A DNA stretch of 64,000 bases from Adiantum capillus-veneris (GCA_014529385.2 CM043963.1:68661912-68725911); one strand, 5' to 3'. Shown: positions 23,113-35,500, counted from the stretch's first letter. The notes: generated by a model not told the origin, from the sequence alone. Program-made: numbers and translations.

Positions 23113-23114
<2 letters not shown>

Positions 23115-24673
23115 AAGTAGCAACAAATATATGCTCTCTCTCTATCTATGCATGAAAATGGAGGGAGGAAAACTCCCTCGAGTATATGCATACACACACA
23201 AGATTCACGAGCAGAATTGTCATGTCCGGGCAAGCAAAAGATGGAGCCACACACAAGAAACTAGCATGGCATAAGTGGGTCAAAACCTACCATGCAAATG
23301 GAAAGTACAAGTCACCAATGTGGACACCATCTACGCATAACTCTTTACACATCGATGAAGAAGCAACCACAAAGCGGCCATGGTCATCGCCATGACTGGG
23401 GGTTCATCTAGAAGCATCATCAACAAGAGCTCTCTTCATGAGCAACATCATCCACCATCGATGCCAGATGGCATAATGATCGTGTTTGAAGCAGCCACGG
23501 CAACACAAACCTCACGACGACTACCCACGTGGGACCAACCCCTTGTAATTACCCAGCTAAACTCACCCCAAAAAATAGTGTTTATGGATAACCCGTGCAA
23601 ATAGCCATCACTCTCCTATCTAACTTTTCCCTCCCTTTCTCTGTTCCACCTTTACCTCTACTCTAGGTGCTAGAGCTAGAGGAATAATCCTACATCTAGG
23701 CCACTCCCTTTATCCACTCGGTATTTTGGGTAAGCCTAGGTCATGGACTAGCCATTGCAACCTATATAAGCAGGCCTTTGCCATGCATTTTGGGGGGGAA
23801 GAACATGACACTCACAGGGTGCTAACACTCACAAGGGCAATGGTCAACACAAGGTTGTGAGGAGACAATACTCATGTGGAAGCACATAGACATAATCACA
23901 CACACAAGGCATTGGGTAGAGATTGACACAAAGCATCTACATAAGTTGCACATGAAATTCTTGGCGCTTGAACGCATTCACCATCATGCTGCATGCTACA
24001 GACTATGGCATTTCATGGGGGAATTGCTACCACATGACATGAAGCTCATGGAATTTTACACCCTGAACACACTTTGTTAGATTAAGCTCCTCACTCATAC
24101 TCCATCCACGTATCAACCATTCTCACTAGCTTGACACTTGCGTATTCACCGTCGTCACTCACATAACACCACCATGCAACAACCATTTACACCACGCAAC
24201 TGTGCACCAAATACTGAGGGAATTTCACTCTCCACATGGTAAGAAGGAATCTCATCCACATCGTCCACAATCTCATCAAGTAATCATTTCCCCACTATTC
24301 TTGCTACACCTGTCAGGATGACCCTCCCCGCATTCATGCTATGCTCTAAGGTGATGGGAGGCCCAGTTTACCCTCATCATCTTGCTCCCTTGCACCTGCA
24401 AGCAACCTCCTTATGTAAGGCTGATCATTCATACACACATCCTTCCATGGAGTCCTTATGAGGTCTTCCAGTCCGTGCACTACTATTCAGAATTGTTCCT
24501 ACTTTAGGCATACCTTCTCTTTCATCTTGTTATCTTCTTCTCCAGCACTTTGAGAGCATTTTGTGAGCGATTATGTTTATAGGTTTCCTATCAAGGTCAT
24601 GAACAAGTTTTCATCTATTTTCTCAGCTCCTCTCATAAAGTCCTAGCGGCTATAAAATGTTAGGTGGTGCCCT
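23113..24673. other. No recognisable gene; promoter-like motif
   Basis: Compositionally mixed sequence. CCTATATAAGCAGG at ~23760 followed by a G7 tract could be a core promoter or the U3/R part of an old LTR. No supported open frame. Confidence 0.4.
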
Positions 24674-24698
24674 CCCCCCCCCCCCCCCCCCCCCCCCC
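24674..24698. repeat. Poly-C tract (25 C)
   Basis: An uninterrupted run of 25 C inside a longer C-rich stretch. Its length is prone to sequencing or assembly error. Confidence 0.95.
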
Positions 24699-24808
24699 TC
24701 CCATTCAACACCCGCCCCTCCCCCATGGTGAATATCACAGAGTCCGTACAAGTGGAGGTGTAGAGGCCCCTAATCACTATGAGGATCTTTTGCAAAGAGG
24801 AATTGTGT

Positions 24809-25140
24809 GATTTGAAATATGTATCAAATTACAAAAGAGATGCTGTTTGAATTCTCCCAGCCATTGCACCTTGGTAAACAAATACAACCATTGGCATCTC
24901 TAGTTATCTCTCTCTTTTTTTTCTCTGATTCTCTTTCTCTCTATATATATGGTGCATTCAGAATGATGATTCAAAAAATAACATTGCATGTTAGTCTATA
25001 TTGATTTCTATATGAATAAATCCTCCTTTGAGGCTCTTCTAAGAAGAGGGCCGGGATAGTATGATTTGAAATCTGTATCAATTTACAAACGAGATGTTGT
25101 CCAATTTTTCTTAGCCATTGCACTTGGGTAGCATAAAATA
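24809..25140. repeat. Diverged direct repeat pair
   Basis: GATTTGAAATATGTATCAAA with AGAGATGCTGTTTGAATT at 24809-24890 recurs as GATTTGAAATCTGTATCAAT with GAGATGTTGTCCAATTT at 25061-25140. Both are followed by AGCCATTGCAC. Confidence 0.7.
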
Positions 25141-25379
25141 CACATAAGACTATCATAGGGCACCACTATGACTTACTTAACCATAGGCGAGGAAAACTAG
25201 GTCCTTATCATCCCAGTGATATACCCCAGATTTAGATGTTCCTTCTAGGTTGCAATATCTTCTTTTGCATGACTTAAACTAGGTTACTTGCATATATCAT
25301 AGTCACGTCTAACTCCCAAACACAAACAAACTCTAATGATTTGAAACATAACTGAGCTGAAATACTGGTGTTTGGCACA

Positions 25380-25615
25380 AGAAGTTAAGAAGTAGGAACG
25401 CATGGCCCACATGCGTACCATCAAAGACCTTGTCAAACTTCAAAAATTTTAGGATAAGCCTACCTAGGCATGAGAGAAGGAGGAAAATAAGAGAAAAAGA
25501 TGTATCGCTATTAGAGAACACATAAAAAAACCCACCAAACCCATCAAAGTTTTTCAAGAACTCACCCGCATTGTATTACCTAGAAAGGCTAAAGGAGACT
25601 CCCTCATCTATTGAG
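25380..25615 (+). pseudogene. Unrecognised basic ORF, copy B (decayed)
   Basis: Plus-strand remnant homologous to the C-terminal half of 20235-20621: MRTIKDLVKLQKF, then in-frame stops, then KRCIAIREHIKKPTKPIK. The conserved pattern IAIR-x2-I-x-KP-x-KPIK-x-F supports a real former protein family. Confidence 0.55.
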
Positions 25616-25648
25616 TAGACTTAGGAGAGTAATAGGGGGAGTCTAAGG

Positions 25649-25880
25649 TGTGACAACGATAACAAGTGGAGGGAGCTGCTTGATACTTATCACCCATTTA
25701 GTTCGTGTAGGTCTTACTAACTGGACTTTTTGGTTGGTTGATAGGTATAGGCTCCAACTCTCATCCGTGGGTTCTTCGGGTTATTCTCCAACATATGATA
25801 TGACAATAGTGCTGTATCACATGATGTATCAATTTTAATGTATTGTTGATTTCTCAATTTAAAGGGTTGTATATTTTATC
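25649..25880 (+). repeat. LTR-like segment, copy B
   Basis: Starts TGTGACAACGATAACAAG after the purine-rich AATAGGGGGAGTCTAAGG and matches 20643 onward. Right end uncertain. Confidence 0.45.
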
Positions 25881-26189
25881 TACTCTTCTCAGTATATGTT
25901 TCTGTTTAAGAAATGTATCTAACTCAAAAACATAGGAAACTCAAAAACATAGGAAGAAGGCTAGATCAAAGTTCAAAAACCTTGACGACAAAGATTAGAT
26001 GAGACCAAGAACCATCCTGTCACTCTATTGGGTAGACACTAAGACACTAAAGGCTTGTAAAATGCACATTAATGGTGGGAAAATGGGGTAAATAACTAAC
26101 TCACACTTATAATGGCCTCTCTATAGCTCTAGGTTTTTTCCTTGCTCTTCCTAATCACCCTTAGCACCTTGCAATTTCTTTTTTTGTCT

Positions 26190-26960
26190 ACAGGTATGGG
26201 TGCTTTACATGCTGTTTGGATGACGACCATATTTAGGCCTTTTTTGACTCAGATGAGTCTAATACGAAGGTGATCTCGGTGCTTATGTCCTCGCTCACAA
26301 AGGAAATCTCATCGCCCATTCAAATGTTCGACACAACCAGTGCAATGTGGACCAAGCTAGAGGAACTCTTTGATCGAGGGTCCACTATGCGAGCGGCCAC
26401 TTTGCTTAGACAATTGTTGAATATTCAGTTTAAACCTCAGAGTACGATGCAGTCATTTCTTATGCAGGTGAAGTTACTTCATGATCAGTTGTTGGCTATC
26501 GATGGTTAATTGTCATCTACATAGTTAGTGGCATTGATTCTCACAAAGTTATCTATGGAGTATGCGGTTGTCGAGCAAGCACTTCGCTTGCAGATTACCA
26601 AGTAGAAGTTGGACTTTGATCAGCTGAGTTCTTTCTTGATTGAGAAGGAGTCAGTCTTTATTTCTCAAGGCAAGGTCAAGATGACAAAGCCTAGATAGGT
26701 TTGTACACCGACAACTGTATATACCATCTTGAGAAAGCCAAAGAAGGTTAATTGTTGTTGTTTCAAGTGTGAAAAGAAGGGACATTTATCACGAGATTGC
26801 ACACCAAGGAAAAGGGATCGATTCACTTCAGACAAGGACAAGTTCAAAGGAGAAGGGAAAGAGGATGATAATGACACACCAACTTCAATTGCAAAGAAAA
26901 GCTCGATCTCCAAGGGTAAAGAAGATGCTCAGGAGGGGAAGATTTCTTATTGGCACTGAG
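26190..26960 (+). pseudogene. Copia gag with CCHC knuckle, pol deleted
   Basis: The plus-strand frame contains AMWTKLEELFDRGS and LLRQLLNIQFKPQ, typical of the copia gag (UBN2-like) domain. After stops near 26507 the same protein continues to the knuckle CFKCEKKGHLSRDC near 26761-26802 and a Lys-rich tail. It reaches YWH-GSGPVHCF near 26950, which looks like the start of the protease. No integrase or RT follows; the sequence passes to an LTR at 27464. Confidence 0.72.
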
Positions 26961-27463
26961 GTAGTGGTCCTGTTCATTGCTTCAGCTAGAGAGCGGCATT
27001 TGAGAGGGAGAAGATGCTCCCTCAGTGTGATTTGGACCTATGTGTTAGAGTTCATTTCATTGGGATTTGGATCCATGTCTTGGAATTTATATTTTGTTTT
27101 GGTGTTTGGACCCGTGTGTCAAAGTTCAAGAGCACCTTCTTTCTGGCATGAGACCAACCCTGCACCATCAAATGCGTTGGATGTAGCATGCACAATTCAA
27201 CGTGTTCACAGGATTTTGGACCGGACGTGGTCCAAGTCATTGTCTTGCATATTATTTTGGGATATTGGGTGGGATGTGTTCCTAGTTCACTTTTGGATGT
27301 GGCTGCAGGAGCTTTAGGTGGAATGCTCATGGAGAAAAGAGAGGGAGTTGTAGTATCCAAGTTGTATCCGGTAGCCGTACATTACTGGAGTGTCCATGGT
27401 AACATCTTCATTGACTAGTCTTTCTATGCATGATCACCATGAGTTGCAGAGAGAGGGTCCCGG

Positions 27464-27680
27464 TGTTGAAGATTGCACCTCATAGTTATTATGCATATTA
27501 TTAAGATTATCATTATTGGTATTATGTCAAATTAGTGAGGTAAAGAAAACTCCTAAAATCCTATATAAACTCGATCTTGGGCCATCATTGTAATCATTTG
27601 AGTTAATACAAGTTATTTTGTCTTACCCTCTCTCCAGAGCTAAACTCTAGAGTTATTTGTGTGTGCCTGCTTTTTTGACA
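27464..27680 (+). repeat. Copia-type LTR (right end uncertain)
   Basis: TGTTGAAGATTGCACC starts after the purine-rich GCAGAGAGAGGGTCCCGG. It contains a TATA box (TATATAA, 27562-27568) and a T-rich 3' part with TTGTAATCATTTGAG, as in copia LTRs. A likely end is near TTGACA, ~27680. Confidence 0.6.
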
Positions 27681-27689
27681 TTAACCTCA

Positions 27690-28229
27690 TAATCAAGCTC
27701 TTTGGAAAACAAAAGATAGAAATTCCTTAACTTTTTATTATGTATATGTATAGAGAGATCTTCTCTAAGTACTTTTTGCTTCTTCCCCAACCTTTCCAGA
27801 AGAAAAAAACTAATAAAATCATTGGCTCAACGACATAGTTCAAGGATTAAAAAAAGAAGTTTTTCAAATTTTTTGTATGGATTATATATGTATTAATGGG
27901 AAGCATGGCTTCCATGCCTCATTCACAAACCATACTCTCAAAGATTAGATAGGGGAGAAATGGAGGCTCCAAGAAAAAACTGCAGTTCATTAGGCTCATC
28001 AGGCTACGAAGTATTGGCTAGAAACGTCAACAATAGAAGCTTCAATCCAAGTCTAGGTTAGAAAACTTGGTCAAGCTAAAATAGAAGTGAATCAAAGCAC
28101 AAATTCTTTGAGGCTAGGGCCACTTACATTTGATATAATATTGCATAGAGATTTCAATGAGAGTTTGAAAACTTTCATGAAGTCTTTTCTTATGTTTTTT
28201 TTCTAAATTTTGGGCTGAAAATGAAATTT
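27690..28229. other. No recognisable gene
   Basis: AT-rich sequence without a supported reading frame. Confidence 0.5.
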
Positions 28230-28345
28230 GAAAGACGGTAATGGGCATTGAACCTAGGTCTTTACGCATTGATGTATCTATCTCAACCACTACGTCACTA
28301 CCCCATTGGCAAACCAGGCTTCTGGCCAATGACCTTAGTTGTAAC
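28230..28345 (-). mobile_element. Probable tRNA-derived SINE
   Basis: The minus strand has GGGGTAGTGACGTAGTGGTT (A-box-like) and, ~40 bp on, CCTAGGTTCAATGCCC (B-box-like). The spacing is right for a pol III promoter. Confidence 0.55.
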
Positions 28346-28549
28346 AAGTTTAGCATTTTGCCAATTGTATCATACGTAGACGCGGCCGAGCAAGAAATAA
28401 CCTAGCTTGTTGGCTATGTCAGGAGGCATCATATCCTTGCAATGAAGCATCTTGGCAAGATCATGTATATGTTTCCCTCATAGAAACTGAAAGAGGATGT
28501 CCTCTTAGTACTCTCCCGAACTTGATGTCAGCGTGATGGAGCCTTCCAA

Positions 28550-28745
28550 CTATGGCCATGCACGATTTTGTGTAAGCCGTGCCCATAGTAGCACACAAAT
28601 TAGCCCCCTCCCACTTTGGACCCTCCTAAGTTTTTCTTTTCTCTGAGCGAGATATCCTACTTGCGGACTACAAATGGGAATTGAACTATTGATCACCAGA
28701 AGGCCTGACAGCAATAATGCCGCAACATCCACCCTCAGAGCGGAT
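28550..28745 (-). mobile_element. Possible second SINE-like segment
   Basis: Minus-strand GGATGTTGCGGCATTATT followed by AATAGTTCAATTCCC fits weak A and B boxes. The open frame it contains looks accidental. Confidence 0.3.
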
Positions 28746-28906
28746 GATGGGGCAAAGGTTTCAATAAGTGTAGATGCTGAGGATGATTCAGGAGCGCACT
28801 CAAATCAATCGGCTCTAGATTAAGGAGGGGTGCATGCATCAGCATTTACATTACTAATATGACTATGTAATAAATAGTACTGTATATAGAAGGAGCTAGG
28901 GCTTAC

Positions 28907-29144
28907 TTGGGCCGGCGATCCAGCGCAGTGGGGGCTTCACGTGCAGGAGGTAGACATGCCCATTTGGAGGGATGACCTGATTATCAAGCGCCCATGTCAA
29001 TGCCCGGAGTCCTCTCTTCTGCTCGCTTCCCACACACACCCCAACCCTAGTGGGGAGTACGGGCGCTTCTGACACGATCATTGGGTATTCAATAATTTCT
29101 TCCTGCTGCAGATGCTGCATATTGTTGACGTCCGCCATCATCAT
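28907..29144 (-). CDS. USP-domain protein, first exon (host gene)
   Basis: ATG at 29144 opens a 79-codon exon that ends one base into a codon at 28907, before a consensus donor GTAAGC. Residues ~34-70 read RVGVCVGSEQKRGLRALTWA and then VYLLHVKP, the first strand, helix and second strand of a universal stress protein domain. This is as found at the N-terminus of plant USP proteins and USP-type receptor-like or U-box kinases. The exon ends at WIAGP. The next exon would continue the domain, but I found none in the ~29 kb downstream, so the intron is very long, the rest is lost, or it is a fragment. Upstream, CA and GA tracts resemble a plant 5' UTR. A retroelement starts 390 bp upstream. Confidence 0.65.
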
Positions 29145-29375
29145 ATTGCAGCCTTTACTGTTACTGTTAGTGTGCACAATATATGTGTTTGCTTGAGGTG
29201 ATCAAGTGCGTTGAAGTACAATATAGACACTGTGTGTGTGTGTGTGTGTGTGTTGTGTGTGCGCGCGGGCGAATAGAAGGGATAGAGTTTGATGTGATGA
29301 GCGAGAGAGAATTTTGGGAAGAATATACGCAGCGAGCTGCATCCAAGCAGCTGCCCATCCGCTTCAAGCGAGTCT

Positions 29376-29425
<50 letters not shown>

Positions 29426-29534
29426 GACTTGTCGTTCTATGTTGAATGTTCCACTCTGGCATGCGCGTTGACATCCCAAAATCCAAGTCAACACCCTGCC
29501 AACCGGCTGCGCCCCCCGTGACGCTAAAGTAAGG
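29145..29534 (-). promoter_or_regulatory. Probable 5' UTR/promoter of the USP gene
   Basis: Contains CA (~29234-29253) and GA (~29386-29421) microsatellites read on the minus strand, and CTCATCACATCAAAC near 29300, which resembles a plant start-site region. It is cut at 29535 by the cggaa-flanked LTR element, so its distal promoter is displaced ~9.6 kb. Confidence 0.4.
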
Positions 29535-29539
29535 CGGAA

Positions 29540-30033
29540 TGTGACGCCCCAGAATCTGGGCGCGTCGGGGAGGGGACCTTTTGGGGCCCGGCAGGGATTT
29601 ATACCCGCGCGGGCGGAGGGGACTTCTGTCTTCAAGGGGCCGGCGGGGATCGACACCCGCGCGGGCGGAGGGGACTTTCGTCTTCAAGGGGTCCTGGCGC
29701 GGACGGCACCGGCTCAGGAGGGCCCGGCTCGGACGGGACCGGCTCGGGTCGAGTTGCCTTCACGGGGGCCCGGCTCGGACGGGACCGGTTCGGGCGTGGT
29801 TGCGTTCCATGGGTCGACGGCCGTTTGCGTTTCGCGGGTCTTCGCGGGTCTTGCGTTCCGGGTCCCTAGCCCCACATAGCCTCAGGCTCCGCCGCACCGC
29901 CGGCGGGTCATAGCGTGCCCCGGGGAACCTTGCGTGGAGTCCCCACGGTGCGCGAGTGCGTGGAGTGAGGCTACAGTGTCTAGGTGGGGGGTCCCCTCCC
30001 GTGGCCGTTCTCGGGAGGCTCATACCCCTTATA
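29540..30033 (-). repeat. 3' LTR of the GC-rich element (494 bp)
   Basis: Matches 38653-39100 almost base for base. It is 46 bp longer because a CCCGGCTCGGACGGGACCGG-containing segment near 29720-29795 is tandemly duplicated. Confidence 0.88.
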
Positions 30034-30307
30034 TACACCCCCGTTTGAAGAGAGTTCGACGACCGCGTCGAACGTGGGACAAGAGTGCTCGGCTATGCAT
30101 GAGGCCGTGGGGACAAAGGGGTGCATATAAGTGCAAGTGATCAAAAACTGTTCCCAAATGCAAGTAAGTAGGCATGCTTTGTTTTTGTACTTTTGGAATG
30201 AGAGTGTGTGTGTATTTTTTGGGGTTTTGGCAGAAGGCTGAAAAGATATGCTTTGAACACCCAAGTAGAATTCCCCGTACTTGAGCGTTCCCCGAATAGG
30301 TAACCCA

Positions 30308-30600
30308 CACTACAAGAGGTTATGTGCTCTTGTGACGCTCTTAGCGACGGAAATACACTGGGTTTTTATAACCCCCGGCGTCGCTATAAGCGTCGCTAAA
30401 AGCGTCGCTACGAGAGTGTCGCTATCTGCGTCGCTATAGGTGTCGCTATAAGCGTCGCTATAGGCGTCGCTATATAGCGACGCTTATAGCGACGTCTATA
30501 GCGACGCAGATAGCGACGCTCTCACAGAAGAGTATAGCGACGCTTTTAGCGACGCTACAGAGCCATAAATAGCGACGCTTATAGCGACGCCTGAGAGAAT
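30308..30600 (-). repeat. tnpA-side terminal and subterminal array, CACTA copy 2
   Basis: Terminal CACTACAAGAGGTT, then about 18 GCGTCGCTA/TAGCGACGC units in both orientations to ~30595, including the perfect palindrome GTCGCTATATAGCGAC near 30466. The array is denser than in copy 1. Confidence 0.9.
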
Positions 30601-30955
30601 ATTTTTTTGGTGACAGGGCATTGAATGCCCTGCCACCCATCAACCATATTGTACTTGATTCACTTTTTAGAAAAAGTGCAAAGGTAAATAATAGACCCAA
30701 AATAGTCACCCACAAGACGCATTGTTTGCAAAATTGACAATTGTACACATCATAGACAAACTGAATTGATTGGCAAATGTAATAATGACAATTGTACAAC
30801 ATCATAGGCATAAAGAATTGATTGGCAAAAGGAATTGCGGTGACAAATGTAATAATATACATGGTTCAAAAAGACGTATAAAATCCGTCTCATGATACAT
30901 AAGCTATGAGAAACCCTAAACTAATGCTATCTAGCTACGGCTAAACTGACGTCGT

Positions 30956-32269
30956 CTAATCAGACGTCTCATCGCGTCCAAGCGGCGTATCTGTCGGATT
31001 CTGCAAAAAAAGACAATAAGACAGTTTTCAGTAAGTATAAACATATAACGACATTTATAAAACAATACAAAAAATAAAAAAGAGTAAACCCTAATACTAA
31101 CCATGCCGCCGCGAGAACTGAGAATGTCCATCAGGGCGTTTAAGCCCTTCCTGCCTGCGTACTCGCGCTCGTACGGTGTGGGATCACGTCCTGTCATCGA
31201 CCACTGTCAAAACATACAAAGATTTCATTATGTTAGAACTAAAAAACTCATAAACCCTAAACTATCGAACATGCATAAAGAGCAATGTGAAAAGACTTAC
31301 AAAATCGGCCTCAAATGATGCCCATCCACCGCTCCCCAAGTGGTGCGAGCTCCCTGCCTCTACTCGCGCTCTGGCTGCATCCTTTTGTTGCTTCCACTTG
31401 TCGGGATTCTCGCGCGCTGCTTTCTTCGCATTCTTCCAATCTTCTTTGGCCAGCCAATCTGGCCTATTCCACCCATTCTTGATTGCTTTTTGCACTTCGG
31501 AATGCTTGTGTTTGCAGTATTCGCGCATTCGAATCTTCATCAGGTCTTCATTGAAGCGCTGATCCCGTGTTGGAACGGGAAACTCATCATGAAGTATGCT
31601 GATGACTCTGTTTTTTAAATCACTTGGTACTTCACTCCATTTGTTTAGTATATAGTGTCTAAACAGCTGAGAGCAAAGACCACGCATGCGCGAGATCACC
31701 TTCTTGCCGTCATCATCCATGATGATGCCGCCGCTGATGTCGACGGAGTAAGGCAAGCCCTCTGGCCGGTGACGCGTGAACCTGGGTGTCCCGGCAGGGG
31801 TCTCTAGCGGCGTGTCGATGGGGGTACGGACGTCAGGTGTCTCCACCGGCGTCTGGGCCCCGAAGCGAGGAGTGTCGAGTGGGGTGGCTCCTGGCGGAGT
31901 AGGTAGAGGTGTGTAGCTTCTAGGAACAGTCAGCCGTGCAAAACCTGGCGTAGACGGCGATGCTGTGGCTGGTGTGGGGGCGGGCAAAGAAGGGGAGGGT
32001 AAAGAGCCTCGTCGAACACGAGGCGGTGTGGAGGCATCGGTGGCGGAATCCCCACAACAACCGCCACCGCCACCACTAGAGCGCCGGTGTCTAGAAGAGT
32101 GTGACGCTCGTCTCGTCGACGCCGAAGCTTCGGAGCGCGCCGAATGCTCCGAAAGAGAGGGAGATGCGGATGGTGTAGGAACGCGCGATGATGCGCCAGA
32201 GCGATGACGCTCCACGTACCACTGTCTCTGCTGCGGTGACAAAGAAGAAAGAAACTCCTCATCATCCAT
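30956..32269 (-). CDS. tnpA: tnpA-like transposon protein, CACTA copy 2 (intact)
   Basis: Three coding exons, 32269-31301 (969 nt), 31203-31102 (102 nt) and 31000-30956 (45 nt), give 371 residues with no interruption. The start was chosen because ATG (MDDEEFLSS) lies two bases after an acceptor TTTAATGCAG, implying an intron in the 5' UTR. Residues ~20-110 are Ser/Arg/His-rich, ~110-185 carry Thr-Pro repeats, and ~190-360 are the conserved part (GGIIMDDDGKKVISRMRG, WNRPDWLAKEDW, WSMTGRDPTPYERE), which resembles Transposase_24. By analogy with En/Spm TnpA it likely binds the GCGACGCT subterminal motifs. That role is inferred. Confidence 0.85.
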
Positions 32270-32541
32270 ACCTGCATTAAACACACGAATATTTAAACTT
32301 AATATTGAATGAATAGAGTAGACAATGACGCAAAGACCATTAAATACAATGACGTAATGACGCATATAAATACAATGACGCAATGAATCGAGTGGTAGAA
32401 GAGGCAAGTCGAAAACTCAGAATTTTCAATCAAAAGATGTGAGCGCGAGTAGAAAAGAGCGTTACACACCATGGAAGCTACTTAGAGAGCTAGAGCTTTT
32501 ACAGCACGGAGCAAAATTGTTCAAATACAATATTTGTGGCT

Positions 32542-35500
32542 TTAAGAGATCTCTCTCTCATCCTCGCATAACTCAGCATAACTTCCTATATCTATATAGA
32601 GCTCTCCGTTTAAACACATATCCTCTGTTTCATTTTGTAGCTCCTCTGCATGCACCCCATATAGAGTAGTAGCATCTTGATGCTCGTCTGGCACCACCGC
32701 AGCGGCTTCTGATTGAGCATCTTCTCTGATCTCCTCCATTGATGTCGTTGTGATTGGCACATGGTAGCCTTCATACGTCCTTGCACTACGAGGGGCTAAC
32801 TCTATGACGTACCACCAGTTTGATGTAGACTTTGTAGGATGAAATACTACCTGCCAGAGCCACATAACTTACATGAGAGCTTTCAAGCACATAACTTGTA
32901 AAAGGGGGATGTTAACTATTTATAATATACTTACTTGTTCACAATGCTCGGGTAGTACGAAAGTGTCTCTTAGGTCAGTCCATTTCTTAGTAGAATCCAC
33001 CTCAAGAAAACCAGACTCTCCTCTACGCACAGTAGCGTTTCGACCCTCCATGATTATCTTGAACCATTGCACGTCGAACAAGTCGACAAAAAATCCTCTG
33101 TAATCGATCCTCAAAATCTCTTGCAGCGTGCCGAAGTAAGTGAGTTCCGCCACCACGGGATCTGCATCAGAGGAACGTCGTCGACTAGACTGTTCAAATT
33201 TTGCCATGATTCCACAATCTTGAGTAAAACGCTTTTTGTCGATTCGTTCCACCCTAAAATGTCGACCTTTACACCATGCTGCTGTGTATGACTTATACTA
33301 CAACGAACAAAGATTATGAGTGGCCGTTCAAACGTTTATAAATAAAGTCACTTGCTAGTCGTACATTGCAAACTTACCTTGGTCGCGCAACCCCGAGAGT
33401 ACTCCCACTCTTCTTCAGTCACTTCGTCACCGCGTTGTTGTGCGCTTTTCAATTGGTTGTGCAACCATCTTAAGCTCATGAAGGTTGGTAGGCTCTCCAG
33501 AACCGCTGGATAGTGCATCGGTGGTCGTCTTCCCCGTCTCCACTCGATTCGTGCCCTTTGTCGCTCTTGCTTTGCATCCTCATATTGTGAAATCCACTTT
33601 TGCATCACTGGATTGTGAAGCATGCAAAATCGGTTGATTTTAGCCTCTAGATCTTCCGTCATCTTCTTCTCAACACCGAGATTGCACATGACAATCCCAG
33701 ATATGCGCTCATCATCTATGGTTCGCCATAGCGTGTCCCGGGATTTATCAAATCCGTCTAGCCACTCTCCAATGTACACTAGGGACTCTGATACCAACCA
33801 ACCTTCTGCCATGCTACCCTCCGGACGTGCCTTTTGACGCACATATCCCTTAAGCGTTTTCATGAAACGCTCTAAGAAGAACATCCATCTGGAATGAACT
33901 GTGCCAGCTATTTCCACCTCATCAACTATGTGAATAAGAAGATGCACCTGAATGGTTAGCATTGTAGTAGGAAAATGTTTCTCAAACATGCACACAAGCT
34001 CCGCAGCATTTAGTTTGGCGAATGGTATGGAGTCTACGTCGATCTCCTTTTGTGAGATCCATTGCACCAGCTTTGCAAGTTTGTAGATTGTGTTACGGAT
34101 GTCGAGAGACAAACATCCCTCAATGGCAACCGGTAAAATAAACTGTAAAGTATGTGCAGCAATGATATTAAAGTCCACATTTTATGCAATGATATTAAAG
34201 TCCACTATGAACGTACCTGACACATTTTATGCCAATCGTGTGACTTCAAACCGGTAAGCTTTCCTTCTTTAGTAAAACACGTTCGGAGCGAGTGCATTAC
34301 GCCAGTGGGGGTCCGCAAAGATCGAATGGCCTCTTTTACTTTGCGTTCTTGGGCTCCTGTGAAAATCCATGGTGCTTTAGGAAGTTTTATCGATCCATCA
34401 GACGCTGTTTGCGGCCAATATTGCTCCATACGATCCACATTTCTAAGGTCAACTCTGGCTCCCAAAGTATCTTTCTTGCCGGTCAAATGGTCCCATAGTA
34501 GATTACCCACATTCTTGAATATGTGCATTGGATCGAGCAAGTGATTGATCACGAGTCGAGGCCAGTATGGTAACTCGTACCATAGAGATAGTCTCTTCAT
34601 CCCTGGAGGCAATCCGTCATCGCACATCTCCTTCTGCTCTAACCATGCTTGTGCAGACATCCTTGGTGGCTCTCTTCCCAAAAAGCCGTCGCGTAACACA
34701 TGATTCTCCGGAAGATACGCTTGATGACCTTCGTAGATTTGCTTCTTCAGTGAGGGTGCCCTACGTGCATTCAGTCTAGGTCCACATGTGACACATGCTC
34801 TGTATCCGCTTGTTTGAAGCCCTGCATGTATACACATGATAATAGATCAACTATGGGGAAAAACAAGATTTACAGTGTCTGAGAGAGGAGTGTCAATAGA
34901 TCACCTGAGCATTCTGTTAGCCCGGGATAGTCATGCATGGTCCACATTAGAATACCTCTGATCAAAGCATTCCGTCGTCCTGTGTGTCGGCTCATATCCA
35001 CCACCTCTATGCCAATCCACAATTGTTGTAGCTCTTCCAATAGTGGACGAAGATACACATCCATATTCCCCACTTTATATCGCCCTGGCACTATCAAGCT
35101 TAGCCATAGGTGCCCCTTCTTCGTAGTCAACCACGGGGGAATGTTGTAGTTGACGATGACAACGGGCCATACACTGTAAGATGTTGATCTTTGACCAAAT
35201 GGATTTACGCCATCCATAGCCAGGCCTAAGCGCAAATTTCGAGCTTCCCTGGCAAAATCCGACCATGTTCCATCTATATGTTTCCAGGCTGCGCAATCTG
35301 CAGGAATTCGTAGCACACCATCCGAAGATTTATTCTCCTCATGCCATGATGCTAGGGCGGCCATGGACTTACATTCGAAGAAATGCTTGATGCGAGGAAG
35401 CAAAGGAAAATGTCGCAAAACCTTTTGTGGAATTTTTGTCCCGTGGAGATCTACTCGATATCTTTCGGAATCACATTTCGGACACTTCTCCATGTCTGTG

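Noticed and set aside
22682-23254. Thr-His and Cys-Val frames
   Set aside because: Translations of CA/TACA repeats.
28550-28732. 60-codon minus-strand frame as a second USP-gene exon
   Set aside because: No USP continuation motif and no fitting acceptor; the segment looks SINE-like.
29541-30038. Overlapping Gly/Arg/Pro-rich frames on both strands, repeated at 38632-39090
   Set aside because: They lie inside the GC-rich LTRs; high GC removes stop codons in all frames.
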